A stretch of 64,000 bases of DNA from contig NZ_RYZH01000026.1 of the NCBI RefSeq assembly GCF_003977685.1, positions 1-64,000 of the forward strand. The letters are read 5' to 3'. This document shows, one piece after another, positions 54,561 through 63,690 of the stretch. The translations under genes were made by a program, and so were the position numbers. Below the pieces are notes generated by a model. That model made no database searches, was not told where the DNA came from, and worked only from the letters and a program-made list of their open reading frames with translations. Within the stretch, counting starts at the first letter, position 1. Each line of letters starts with the position of its first letter. Source of the stretch: Tautonia sociabilis (GTDB lineage Bacteria > Planctomycetota > Planctomycetia > Isosphaerales > Isosphaeraceae).

Positions 54561-55824
54561 GGCGGGCGGCCCCGAGCGATTCCAGGTGGTCGGCCATCGC
54601 GCCGAAGACGCGGTCGGCCGTGAAGCGATCGCGGTAGAGGCGCCAGGCGTTGACCGACAGCTCGGCCAGGCGGGAGCGATCGTCGTCGAGCGCCTCCAGG
54701 GCGTCGGCCAGGCGATCGGGGCGGCCGAACTCGTAGGAGACGCCGCAGTCGTGCCGGCCGAGCAGGTCGGCGAGCACGCCGTCGAGCCCGGTGAGGACGG
54801 GGAGCCCGGCCGAAAGGTACTCGACCGGCTTGTTCGGCATCCCCATCACATAGTTGGGGATCTTCGCGTAAGGGGCCAGGCCGACGGAGGAGGCCCGCAT
54901 CAGGGTCCAGATCTCGGCGGCGCCGACCCAGCCGGGCAGCAGGACGTTCCCGAGCCCGGCGGCCCGGCGGCGGAGGCGCTCCAGGCGGTCTCCGGTGCCG
55001 CAGAGGACGAAGCGGATCGACCGGCGGCGGTCGCGGAGGATTCGGGCCGCGTCGACGACGGTGTGCAGCTCCGACTGCCGGCCCATCGCCCCGAAGTAGC
55101 AGGCGATCAGCTCCCCCTCGGGGAACCGGGAGGGGTCCAGCCCTCGGCCGGCCCAGGAGAGCCGGGCGGCGGCGATGGCGCTGTCGGAGGGGCGGCGGGC
55201 CTCGTAGGCCATGGGGAAGTCGCGGTCGACGGGGCGGCGGCCCCGGCCGGCGTAGCCGAGCGCCCAGTCGACGAAGGCGGGGGTTGTGCCGAGGATCGCG
55301 TCGGCTCCGGCGCACGCCTGCTTCGTGTCCCGGATCATCGAGCGGAGGGCCATGGCCGCCGCCCCCCGGGCCCAGCCGGGGGCCAGGTCGAGGATCAGGT
55401 CGGGCCAGAGGTCGCGGACGTCTAGCACCACGGGCACGCCGAACTCCCGGCCGAAGCGGACGGCGGCGGCGCTGACCTCGGCCGTCGGCAGGGAGGAGAC
55501 GATCAGGTCCGGCGGCGCTTCCCTCCTGGCCAGCTCGGCGAACCGAGTCGCGGTCACGCGATGGCTGGCGATCCGGGCGAGGGAGACGTTCCGGCGGTAG
55601 AGCGGCGCGTGGATCAGGCGGAGCCGGTAGCGGTCGCCGAGGAGGAGATCGGCGTCCTGGTCGGCCCGGTGGCGCTTCTCAGCGTGGTTGACCGTGGAGG
55701 ACCACCAGACGACCTCGTGGCCGCGGTGGACCAGCTCCCGGGCGAGCATGCCGGTGCGGAAGAGGCGGGGGTCGGTCGCGTCGATCGGCAGCGGCTCGCC
55801 GAGCTTGATGAGCCAGATCTTCAT
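54547..55824 (-). CDS. Glycosyltransferase family 4
   Basis: The 425-residue GT-B enzyme begins MKIWLIKLGEPLPI. Visible blocks are VVLDVRDLWPDLIL in the acceptor domain and YFGAMGRQSELHTVVDAARIL in the linker to the donor domain. The donor site is NYVMGMPNKPVEYLSAGLPVL, with the sugar-binding Glu in KPVEYL. It is closest in look to WbuB/WcaI-like transferases for fucosamine or colanic-type sugars, though this is only resemblance. ATG 55824 overlaps the upstream methyltransferase stop (ATGA), and its own end overlaps the sugar transferase start. The role is adding a sugar in building the surface glycan. Confidence 0.92.
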   Translation of the reverse strand: MKIWLIKLGEPLPIDATDPRLFRTGMLARELVHRGHEVVWWSSTVNHAEKRHRADQDADLLLGDRYRLRLIHAPLYRRNVSLARIASHRVTATRFAELARREAPPDLIVSSLPTAEVSAAAVRFGREFGVPVVLDVRDLWPDLILDLAPGWARGAAAMALRSMIRDTKQACAGADAILGTTPAFVDWALGYAGRGRRPVDRDFPMAYEARRPSDSAIAAARLSWAGRGLDPSRFPEGELIACYFGAMGRQSELHTVVDAARILRDRRRSIRFVLCGTGDRLERLRRRAAGLGNVLLPGWVGAAEIWTLMRASSVGLAPYAKIPNYVMGMPNKPVEYLSAGLPVLTGLDGVLADLLGRHDCGVSYEFGRPDRLADALEALDDDRSRLAELSVNAWRLYRDRFTADRVFGAMADHLESLGAARHVAA

Positions 55825-56663
55825 GCGACGGCGTCCTTCCCCTTCGGGCCCGACAGCTCGAAGATCGCCTGCCAGGCCCATCGCCTCAGCCCCGGGATGC
55901 GGAGGATCGCCCCGTCGACCGCGTCGAGGACGGCCAGCGCGGGGGAGAACAGCCGGGTCGTCCGCAGCGGCAGCGCGGCGATCGAGGCGAGATGAAAGAA
56001 ACGAATATCGACCCGATCAAACGACTCGAGGGCCCGGCGGATGTCCTCCACGCGGAGGATGTGGTCGACCTCGAAGGCCGTCCTCAGGTGAGGCGTCCGG
56101 CGGCGGTAGGCCATGACGATCGGGTTGTGCGCCAGGGCCTCGGTGCAGATGATCCGGCCGTTCGGCGTGAGGATCCGGCGCAGCTCGGCGAAGGCGGCGG
56201 CCAGATCGAGATGGTGCAGGCAGCCGTTGACGACGATCACGTCGAAGGAATCGTCGGGGAAGCTGGTGCGTTCGGCGTCCATGACGAGGAATCGGGTGCG
56301 GTCGGCCACGCCGGCGGCCTCGGCTTCCCGGCGGGCGGTCTCGATGGAGACGTCGGAGATGTCGATGCCGACGACGTCCTTGGCCCCCAGGCGGGCCAGC
56401 TCGATCGCGTCCTGGCCCAGTCCGCAGCAGTAGGCCAGCGCCCTCGATCCCGGAGCGTGCCGGGCCATCCAGCGGTTCATGAACGCCTTGCTCGACCGGG
56501 CGAGGGCGTAGAACTTCTTGTTCGGGTAGCGGTCGAGGAAGGACGCGGCGTCCTGCTGGCGGTCCCGCTCGCGACGGTTGTGGAACTCTCGCTCGAGGTC
56601 CTTGCGGTCGGGGATCGCGTTGGGGTCGGCCGGGATCGGGGAGGGGGGCGTGGCGATGCTCAT
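55821..56663 (-). CDS. Class I SAM-dependent methyltransferase
   Basis: The 280-residue protein has the Rossmann methyltransferase blocks RALAYCCGLGQDAIELARLG (motif I), VVGIDISDVSIE and FDVIVVNGCLHHLDLAAAF. The C-terminal part (RIPGLRRWAWQAIFELSGPKG) is seen in methyltransferases of polysaccharide clusters. Motif I reads CCGLGQD rather than the usual GCGxG. It probably methylates a glycan or lipid-linked sugar (inference from context). The start at 56663 follows GGAG; the stop overlaps the GT4 start. A 180-base gap separates it from the second methyltransferase upstream. Confidence 0.87.
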   Translation of the reverse strand: MSIATPPSPIPADPNAIPDRKDLEREFHNRRERDRQQDAASFLDRYPNKKFYALARSSKAFMNRWMARHAPGSRALAYCCGLGQDAIELARLGAKDVVGIDISDVSIETARREAEAAGVADRTRFLVMDAERTSFPDDSFDVIVVNGCLHHLDLAAAFAELRRILTPNGRIICTEALAHNPIVMAYRRRTPHLRTAFEVDHILRVEDIRRALESFDRVDIRFFHLASIAALPLRTTRLFSPALAVLDAVDGAILRIPGLRRWAWQAIFELSGPKGKDAVA

Positions 56664-56842
56664 CGGGGAGGCTCCTCGCGGGTGGTTCGATGCGGAATGG
56701 CTGATGGCGAATGGCAATCGGCGAAATCGGGGAGCGTCGCCGTTTTGATGAGATTCGATCGGGTTCGAGGGGTGATCGCGTCGGGCGTTCGACGTCACCG
56801 TCCGACCTCCCGATTTCCCGACAACGGGACCAGGAGCGCCCG

Positions 56843-57799
56843 TCAACCGGCTGAGGGGGCCGGGGAAGGCGAACCGGGCTTGCGGGCGATGTAGTCGAGC
56901 CGGCAGCGGGCGAGGTCCTCGGGGTCCCGGCCCCGGTAGGGGGGGGCGAGGGGAAAGCCGTTGCGGAGGTCGGAGACGGCCCGGGAGTCGACCTCGAAGC
57001 GGTGGCGGACCAGGTGGAGCGGGCTCTCGAGGAAGAGGCGGCGGTAGTCGTCGTCCCGGAGCCGGTTGTGGTAGGCGAAGCGGTTGCCGCCGATCCGACG
57101 CCAGGACTCCTCGTCGAAGCGGAGGAAGTGGACGGTGCTGATCGTCGGGTCGGCGTGGGCGAAGTGGTCGGTCGGGTCGATCCGGTGCGCGGCGACGCCG
57201 CCGGGCCGGAGCACTCGGGAGGCCTCTCGGAGCAGGGCCTCGATCACGACGGGAGGGACGTGCTCCATCACATAGGCGGAGAAGTGCACGTCGATCGAGC
57301 CGTCGGCCAGGCCGGTGGCGGCGGCGTCGGCCGGCGCGTGGTAGGCGATGTTGGCTCGTTTGAGGAAGGCGAGGGGCCGGTCCTGGAGCTGGTCGAGCGT
57401 CGCCAGCCGGCGGCGCAGGGCGTCCGGGTCGACGAGCCCGGCCAGCCGGGACTCGACCAGCTCGGCCCGGTCGGCGATCCAGCCGAGCATGCCGGCGGCG
57501 AGCCGGGGGCGGAGGTAGCGGTTCAGGTCGAACGTCTCGACCCGAGAGGCGCCGGCCAGCCAGAAGAGGACCGGGATGGTGGGGGCGTAGCCGGTGCCGA
57601 CCTCCATCACGGAGGCCCCCTCGATGGCGACGCCGGCTTCGGCCAGGCCGGCGATCGTGCGGCAGGCCAGGTCGAGCCGTTCGCCGTAGTCGGGCCGGCG
57701 GTGGCGGCCGACCGCCCGCTGGAGGCCGGCGTAGATGCCGCCGCCTCCCGGAACGGCGTCACAGTAGCGCTGGATCCGGGACTTGATCCGCCAGTTCAT
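56843..57799 (-). CDS. SAM-dependent methyltransferase of a polysaccharide cluster
   Basis: The 318-residue protein has motif I VMEVGTGYAPTIPVLFWLAG, a VETFDLNRYL strand, and DVHFSAYVMEHVPPVVIEALL, as in methyltransferase 11/25-like families. The end (YRGRDPEDLARCRLDYIARK) is also typical. Its start at 57799 follows a GGAGGG ribosome site; the frame is open further upstream but only through sequence antisense-like to the polymerase gene. It sits between the polymerase/ligase and the first methyltransferase and likely caps or decorates the glycan. Confidence 0.85.
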   Translation of the reverse strand: MNWRIKSRIQRYCDAVPGGGGIYAGLQRAVGRHRRPDYGERLDLACRTIAGLAEAGVAIEGASVMEVGTGYAPTIPVLFWLAGASRVETFDLNRYLRPRLAAGMLGWIADRAELVESRLAGLVDPDALRRRLATLDQLQDRPLAFLKRANIAYHAPADAAATGLADGSIDVHFSAYVMEHVPPVVIEALLREASRVLRPGGVAAHRIDPTDHFAHADPTISTVHFLRFDEESWRRIGGNRFAYHNRLRDDDYRRLFLESPLHLVRHRFEVDSRAVSDLRNGFPLAPPYRGRDPEDLARCRLDYIARKPGSPSPAPSAG

Positions 57800-57927
57800 C
57801 GGGCTCCAGCCCTCCTCGTCGAGGCGTCCGACCTCCAGAGGGGAGTGATTCCTCCGGGCGTCGGCTGATCCCATCCGGCCCTCGGTGGGGGCGGCCTCCC
57901 GATCGGCGAGATCGCCCCGACCGGACC

Positions 57928-60612
57928 CTACAACACGTCCCCGGCCGGGGCGACCCGATCGCCGGCAGCGGCGGCGGGCGTGTCGGCCCGGGTGAAGTCG
58001 CCCCGGGCGATCCGGTCGGCCACCTGCTCGATGGCTCGGCGGAGCACGGGGTCGCCGGGGTGGTAGCTCAGGCCGACCTGGGCCTGGCGGCGGGCCTCGT
58101 CGAGTTCGCCGCGGGTGATCAGCACGTCGACCAGCGTCCTCCTGCGGTCGAGCCGGCCGGGCTCCAGCACCAGCGACCGGGCCAGGGATCGCGACGCCTC
58201 TTCGGTTCGGCCGAGCCCGGCCCAGGCCTCGGCCTCCAGCGCGAGCCGATCGGCCGGCGCGATCCGGTCGTCCTTCGGGAGCCACTGCGCGGCGGCCCGG
58301 AGGAAGCGGTCTCGGGAGGCCGGGTCGCCCCCCTCGGCGAACAGCAGGCCGGCGAACCGAAGGGCGGTGCGGCCGTCGCCGGGGGGGACGACCTCGTCGA
58401 GGATCTCGTCGGGGGAGAGCAGGGCGGCGGCGGCGAGGGCGACCGGCTCCCACGCCTCGGGGTCGATCGACAGCAGCCGGCGCCAGCGTCGGGAGGCGAC
58501 CCGGGCGTCTCCCTGGTGGGCGGCCAGTCGGGCGAGCCGGCCGAGCAGGTCGGTGTCGGCGCCGGCGAGCCGCTCGGCCCGGGAGGCGAGCGTCCGGCCG
58601 CCGTCCCCGCCGACAAGCAGGTAGTCCAGGCCCGCCAGGCCGCCGTGAGCCTCGGCCAGTCTCGGGGCGCAGCGCAGCGCCTCTAGGAAGGACCGGGCGG
58701 CGGGGACGAGGTGGTTCCGCACCGGCTCGTGTTCGATCGGATCGCCGAAGCCTCCGGCGCCGTCCTCGGGGTCGGCGTGGGCCATCGCGTGGACCCAGAG
58801 CGGGTCGGCGAGGATCTCGACCCCCTCGAGCTTCCCTCCGGCGACGGCCTGGATCCAGTCGATCGCCTGGCAGCGGTAGAGCCCCAGCTCGACCCGGGCC
58901 AACAGCAGGTGGCCGGCGGCCCAGTCGGGGCGTCGAGCCAGGGCCCGGCGGAGGGCGTCCCGGGCTCGGGAGAGGTCGTCGGCCGGCAGCTCGGGAGGGA
59001 TCACGCCGTCGAGCCGGGTGACGTGCTCGACCAGCGGCAGGCCCGACCTGGCCATCGCCGACTCGGCCCGGACCCGCTCCCAGCCGTGGCCGAGCAGCGC
59101 CAGGCCGATCGCCCCGGCCGCTCCCGCCGCCGCCAGCCGGGCCACCGGGCCCGGGATGGCGAACGGGAGGGAGCACCGGCGGCCGGCGGGGGCGGGGGCC
59201 GGGGCCGGTCTCGAGGCCAGGCCGAGCCTCGCCAGGTGCCCGCAGAGGGCCAGGGCCGCGATCGAGAGGCCGGGAATGTGCGGGCTGAAGTCGCCGAGGC
59301 AGTGAACCAGCAGCGCGACCAGGCCGAAGAGGCCGCCGAGGACCATCGCCGACGCCCCTTCCGGCGACGACCGCTCCGATCGCCACGCCCTCAGGCCGAG
59401 CCTCACCACCGAGCCGACCAGCAGCATCGCCAGGCCGAGGCCAACGAGGCCCCCCTCGACGAGCACGTCCAGATACTCGTTCTCGGCCCGGCGGAAGACG
59501 AGGCCGAGGTCGCGGTCGAGCCGAGGGGCGACGGCCAGCTCAAAGGCGCCGAAGCCGTGGCCCAGCACCGGGGCCGATCGCCAGGAGTCGGCGGCCGCCC
59601 GCCAGAGGTCGAGCCGGACGGAGTAGCCGGAGGCGCCGGCGTCGAGGATCGAGGCCAGCCGCACCAGCGGAGACGACGACCCCAGGGCCGCCAGCATCAC
59701 GACCACCAGGCCCGCCAGGCCCACCAGGCTGAACCAGGCGCGTCGGCCCAGTCCCCGGGAGCGGGCCAGCAGCAGGGCCGTCGCGGCGATCATGCCGACG
59801 AACGCTCCCCGGGACTGCGAGGCGACCACCCCGAAGGCGATCAGCCCCGCCGCGTAGGCCCATCCCGGGCGGATCCCCCGGGATCGGCCGATCGTCGAAG
59901 CCGAGCCGGTCAGCATCAGGCCGATCGCCAGCCCGAGCCCCAGGTTCAGCCAGGCCGCCAGCGGCCCGTGAGAGACGAACGGGCCTCCGGTGTACCAGCC
60001 GTGGCTCTCGGGCATGGGGGAAGGGCGGACCCAGAAGATCTTGCCGTTCCAGGTGAGGGCCTGGACGAGAGCGAAGCCGGCCAGGGCCGCGGCGTTGACG
60101 GCCACCACGGCGCCGAACCGCCGGTAGGTCGCCGAGCCGCCGCCAAGGCCCAGCACCGCCTGGAGCAGCAGCCAGGCCGCCAGCAGCCGGCAGGCGACGT
60201 CCCGGGTCGCCTCCGGGTTCCGGCTGATCGTCGCCGGCGCCGGGGAGACGGCCGGGGAGTCGTCCCCCAGCACCCGGACGGGCCCGTCCGGCAGCAGCTC
60301 GGCGCGGTCTTCGGCCGCCGGGGGGGAGACGCGACGGAGCACGTCCTCGGGCATCGGGGCCGCCTGGGCCGCCGCCAGCGCGGCCAGGCCGAGCAGCGCC
60401 AGGCTCGGCGCGCAGCACAGTCGGCGGCGCCAGCCCTCGCGACGGGCCCCGATCGCCGAGAGCACCGCGGCCGTCGCGGCGGCGGCGTAGAGCAGCCATT
60501 CCGCCCAGGCTTCCACGGATCCGAACGCCCAGGGGGCCAGCGCGACCGAGGCCAGCACCACGCCCTCAGCGGCGCGGTCGGCCATCGGCCGACGATCGAG
60601 GGGATCGCTCAT
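57928..60612 (-). CDS. O-antigen ligase/polymerase (Wzy/WaaL type) with C-terminal TPR-like region
   Basis: The 894-residue inner-membrane protein has ten to twelve hydrophobic helices in residues 15-500. It carries the Wzy_C type signature with SYSVRLDLWRAAADSWR-like sequence (GYSVRLDLWRAAADSW), then PVLGHGFGAFELAV and RAENEYLDVLVEGGLVGL in the large periplasmic loop. The C-terminal 350 residues are helical TPR-like repeats (for example DDLSRARDALRRALARRPDW and LGRTEEASRSLARSLVLEPG). Such Wzy-TPR proteins polymerise or ligate surface glycans. The start MSDPLDRR at 60612 follows AGGAGAG. It is the first gene of the minus-strand glycan operon. Confidence 0.9.
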   Translation of the reverse strand: MSDPLDRRPMADRAAEGVVLASVALAPWAFGSVEAWAEWLLYAAAATAAVLSAIGARREGWRRRLCCAPSLALLGLAALAAAQAAPMPEDVLRRVSPPAAEDRAELLPDGPVRVLGDDSPAVSPAPATISRNPEATRDVACRLLAAWLLLQAVLGLGGGSATYRRFGAVVAVNAAALAGFALVQALTWNGKIFWVRPSPMPESHGWYTGGPFVSHGPLAAWLNLGLGLAIGLMLTGSASTIGRSRGIRPGWAYAAGLIAFGVVASQSRGAFVGMIAATALLLARSRGLGRRAWFSLVGLAGLVVVMLAALGSSSPLVRLASILDAGASGYSVRLDLWRAAADSWRSAPVLGHGFGAFELAVAPRLDRDLGLVFRRAENEYLDVLVEGGLVGLGLAMLLVGSVVRLGLRAWRSERSSPEGASAMVLGGLFGLVALLVHCLGDFSPHIPGLSIAALALCGHLARLGLASRPAPAPAPAGRRCSLPFAIPGPVARLAAAGAAGAIGLALLGHGWERVRAESAMARSGLPLVEHVTRLDGVIPPELPADDLSRARDALRRALARRPDWAAGHLLLARVELGLYRCQAIDWIQAVAGGKLEGVEILADPLWVHAMAHADPEDGAGGFGDPIEHEPVRNHLVPAARSFLEALRCAPRLAEAHGGLAGLDYLLVGGDGGRTLASRAERLAGADTDLLGRLARLAAHQGDARVASRRWRRLLSIDPEAWEPVALAAAALLSPDEILDEVVPPGDGRTALRFAGLLFAEGGDPASRDRFLRAAAQWLPKDDRIAPADRLALEAEAWAGLGRTEEASRSLARSLVLEPGRLDRRRTLVDVLITRGELDEARRQAQVGLSYHPGDPVLRRAIEQVADRIARGDFTRADTPAAAAGDRVAPAGDVL

Positions 60613-60885
60613 CGGCTCAGACTCTCCTTGATCGAGCGCGTTGGGGGTGATGGCCGGCGGCGGGGCCCGGCCGGCGAGTGTCTCCGACCCGAGGCCGGGG
60701 AACCCCGGCGATCAGGACGAAGGAGGCCCCGCGCCGAGGACGGCCGCCGGCCTTGACGGAGAACCCGTCGCGGCGGGGAACGGCGATCGCCGGATCGGCG
60801 AGGGGCGGGCGATGCGGTCGGGTTTGCGGACAGGCCGCGACGCCCGGCTCTCCGGTCGTTGCGGCCGGGCCGGGCCGGGCTCGGC

Positions 60886-61413
60886 TCAGGCGCCGGGGAA
60901 GGGGATGGGCGTCAGCAGCTGGGCGGGCGTGGCGGTGACCACGGCCGTCACTCGAGGCCCCTGGGCCGCCTGAAGCTGGGCCAACCGGATGAGCCGGGCG
61001 TCGGTCGGCGCCAACTCGGAGAGATTGGCCAGCAGGCTGGCGATTCGGGACTGACCGGTCAGCAGCCGGACGTTGCCCAGCTGGGTCTGGAACTGGAAGC
61101 GGGCGAGCTGCTGCCGGGCCTGGTTGAAGAGCGACATCACCTGGCGAGCCTGCCGCAGGCTGCTGGGGATCCGCTGGGTGATGCTGTCGATCCGGGAGAC
61201 GAACGCCTGCTCCTGGGCCAGCCGGCGCTCCTGGATGCGAAGCTGGTTCGTCTCGGCGTTGAGCAGAAACTGGACAAACTGAAGCTGCCGCTGCAGCTGG
61301 GCGGTCCCGGTGCCGGGGGTCTGGGCCTGAGCCTGGGCGGACTGCCCGGGGATCAGGCCGATCCCCGAGGTCATCACGATCAGGGCAAGGAACTTGGCGA
61401 ATCGGCGATGCAT
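60886..61413 (-). CDS. Small secreted helical protein
   Basis: The 175-residue protein has a signal peptide (residues 1-29, ending SAQAQAQ) followed by a Gln-rich helical domain (QLQRQLQFVQFLLNAETNQL, RRLAQEQAFVSRIDSITQRI, then SLFNQARQQLARFQFQTQLG). It ends in a short hydrophobic tail (TPAQLLTPIPFPGA). The helical part may form a coiled coil. No family is recognised. ATG 61413 follows GGAGG. It lies between the polymerase gene and the divergent dehydratase gene and may be part of the envelope or glycan locus. Confidence 0.75.
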   Translation of the reverse strand: MHRRFAKFLALIVMTSGIGLIPGQSAQAQAQTPGTGTAQLQRQLQFVQFLLNAETNQLRIQERRLAQEQAFVSRIDSITQRIPSSLRQARQVMSLFNQARQQLARFQFQTQLGNVRLLTGQSRIASLLANLSELAPTDARLIRLAQLQAAQGPRVTAVVTATPAQLLTPIPFPGA

Positions 61414-61542
61414 GTGTGGTTTGCCTCCGTGGGTGGGTCCCTGAGGAAGATCCGGTCGGAGAATCTCCCGCCGGGAGCTTAGGCCCCGATTCGGAGAAAT
61501 GCGCACTCCAAGCGTCCTGAGAGCGTCCGCGGGACGGGAAAG

Positions 61543-61571
61543 TTGACATTCACACCTTCTCATCCTAGGGA
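61543..61571 (+). promoter_or_regulatory. Possible sigma-70 promoter of the dehydratase gene
   Basis: TTGACA at 61543-61548 is a perfect -35 box. With a 17-base spacer the -10 position reads TAGGGA, a weak match. It lies 110 bases before the GTG start at 61684. The -35 match is notable in such GC-rich DNA, but the -10 is poor. Confidence 0.3.
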
Positions 61572-61683
61572 CCTTCGAGGGGAGCGCGCGGCTCCCGGCC
61601 CCGGAGCGACGAGGCAGGCGGGCCGGGCCAGGCCGGCGGGAGACTCCCAGGGACGACCGGATGACCGACCGGAGGATGAGCCA

Positions 61684-63657
61684 GTGAGCATCGCAGACGA
61701 CCGGCTGGTGGCGGCCAGCCCGGTGGGACGGGCGGCCCGGGCCGAGGCCCGCATCTTGGTCCGCGCCCGAAGCGCGGCCGGCTCCCCGATGCTGAGGGCC
61801 GCCGCCGTGCTGTCGGCGCACGCCGCCGCCTTCGCGGTGATCTACGTCTTGGCGTTCGCCCTGCGGTTCGACGGCCGGGTGCCGGCCGTGGTCGCCGCCT
61901 CGGCCCGGGCGACGCTGCCCCTGGTCGTTGGGCTGAAGCTGCTGGCCGTCCTGGCCACGGGCACCTACCGAGGCTGGTGGCGGACGCCGGCGCTGGCGGA
62001 CCTGGTCGCCCTGGTCGAATGCGCCGGCCTCGGCTCGCTGGCCGCGGCGATCGCCCTGCTGCTGCCCTCCCTCGGGGGGCCGAGGGTCCCCCGATCGGTC
62101 CTGGTCATCGACGGCCTGGGGACTGTGGGGCTGCTCTGCGGGGCGAGGGTGGCTCTTCGGATGGCCCGGGAGCGGTACTATCCGCTGTTGACGCCGGGCC
62201 GGGGGACCCGGGCGCTGGTCGTCGGCGCCGGAGAGGCCGGGGCGGCGCTGGTGCGGGCGGTGCAGGGCCGGCCGGAGCTGGGCCTGCGCGTGGTCGGAAT
62301 CGTCGACGACGAGCCGAGGGCGGCCGGAAGGGTCGTGGCCGGAGTTCGGGTGCTCGGCGGCACCGACCGCCTCGAGGCGCTGGCCTCCCGGCGCCGGGCC
62401 GAGGTGGTGCTCATCCCCACGCCCTCGGTTCCCCCCAGACAGGTCCGGGAGCTGGTCGACGGCTGCAACGCCGCCGGCCTGCGGGCTCAGGTGGTGCCCG
62501 GGGTCGACGCCCTGCTCTCGGGGAGGGTGAGCGTCCGGCCGAGGGACGTGGCCATCGAGGACCTGCTGGGGCGAGAGCCGGTGCGGTTCGTCGGCGCCTC
62601 GGTCGGCCGCTTCCTCTCGGGCAAGGGGGTGCTGGTCACGGGGGCGGCCGGCAGCATCGGCTCGGAAATCTGCCGGCAGGCGCTGGCCTTCGGCCCCAGG
62701 AGGATCGTCCTGCTGGACACGAACGAGAACGGCCTGTTCTACCTCGAGCGCGAGCTCAGAGGGCTGGCCCCCGGGACGGTCATCGTGCCGGTGGTCGCCA
62801 GCGTCCGAGACGCCTGCCGGCTGCGTTTGGTCCTCGACGAGCACCGGCCCGAGGTCGTCTTCCACGCCGCGGCCCACAAACACGTGCCGATGATGGAGGC
62901 CAACCCCGCGGCGGCGGTGGCCAACAACGTGCTCGGCACGAGAACGGTCGTCGACGAGGCGATCCGGGCCGGCGTCGAGGCGATGGTCCTGATCTCGACC
63001 GACAAGGCCGTCAACCCGACGAGCGTGATGGGGGCGACCAAGCGGCTGGCCGAGCTGTACGTCCAATCCCGGGCCTCCCGGTCGGGGACGAGGCTGGTGG
63101 CCGTGCGGTTCGGCAACGTGCTGGGGTCCAACGGCAGCGTCGTGCCCACCTTCCAGGAGCAGATCCGGCGGGGGGGACCGGTCACGGTGACGCATCCGGA
63201 GATGACCCGCTATTTCATGACCATCCCCGAGGCCTCGCAGTTGGTCCTCCAGGCCGGCGCCCTCGGCCGGGGGGGAGAGATCTTCGTGCTCGACATGGGC
63301 CGGCCGGTTCGGATCGTCGACCTCGCCCGGGACCTGATCCGCCTGTCGGGCCTCTCCGACGGCGACATCGAGATCGCCTACACCGGGCTCCGCCCCGGCG
63401 AGAAGCTGTTCGAGGAGCTGCACGGCCCCGGCGAGCCGCTCGACGCCACGAGGCACCCGAAGATCTTCGTCGCCCGCTCCGCTCCCCCCGACCCGGAGGC
63501 CGTTTCCGCGACGATCGACCGGCTCGCCAGCCAGCTCGATCACCCCCCCGAGGCCGTCGTCTCCGCCCTCGCCGCCGCCCTCCCCGAGTTCCGCCCCCGC
63601 CCCGCTCGACCCTCCCCCCGGGAGCCGAGCCCGGCCGTGATGGCCCTGACCGCCTGA
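61684..63657 (+). CDS. CapD/FlaA1-type nucleotide-sugar dehydratase/epimerase, membrane-anchored
   Basis: The 657-residue protein has four N-terminal membrane helices (about residues 35-165) and a CoA-binding-like Rossmann domain (RALVVGAGEAGAALVRAVQG, near 176). The catalytic SDR domain starts VLVTGAAGSIGSEICRQAL (near 318) and continues AAHKHVPMMEANP, VLISTDKAVNPTSVMGATK and RFGNVLGSNGSVVPTF. Family members (WbpM, CapD, PglF) act on UDP-GlcNAc as 4,6-dehydratases, giving the keto sugar used for bacillosamine, QuiNAc or FucNAc. GTG 61684 was preferred over ATG 61543 because GGAGG sits eight bases before it and the extra N-terminal stretch is low complexity. It likely supplies a precursor for the divergent glycan operon. 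Confidence 0.93.
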   Translation: MSIADDRLVAASPVGRAARAEARILVRARSAAGSPMLRAAAVLSAHAAAFAVIYVLAFALRFDGRVPAVVAASARATLPLVVGLKLLAVLATGTYRGWWRTPALADLVALVECAGLGSLAAAIALLLPSLGGPRVPRSVLVIDGLGTVGLLCGARVALRMARERYYPLLTPGRGTRALVVGAGEAGAALVRAVQGRPELGLRVVGIVDDEPRAAGRVVAGVRVLGGTDRLEALASRRRAEVVLIPTPSVPPRQVRELVDGCNAAGLRAQVVPGVDALLSGRVSVRPRDVAIEDLLGREPVRFVGASVGRFLSGKGVLVTGAAGSIGSEICRQALAFGPRRIVLLDTNENGLFYLERELRGLAPGTVIVPVVASVRDACRLRLVLDEHRPEVVFHAAAHKHVPMMEANPAAAVANNVLGTRTVVDEAIRAGVEAMVLISTDKAVNPTSVMGATKRLAELYVQSRASRSGTRLVAVRFGNVLGSNGSVVPTFQEQIRRGGPVTVTHPEMTRYFMTIPEASQLVLQAGALGRGGEIFVLDMGRPVRIVDLARDLIRLSGLSDGDIEIAYTGLRPGEKLFEELHGPGEPLDATRHPKIFVARSAPPDPEAVSATIDRLASQLDHPPEAVVSALAAALPEFRPRPARPSPREPSPAVMALTA

Positions 63658-63669
63658 GCACGGCGGAGA

Positions 63670-63690
63670 GAGGAGGCCGGCCGCCTCCTC
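63670..63690 (+). terminator. Hairpin 12 bases after the dehydratase gene
   Basis: GAGGAGGC and GCCTCCTC pair around a five-base loop (CGGCC). The place and strength suit a transcription terminator, though no T-run follows. Confidence 0.4.
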
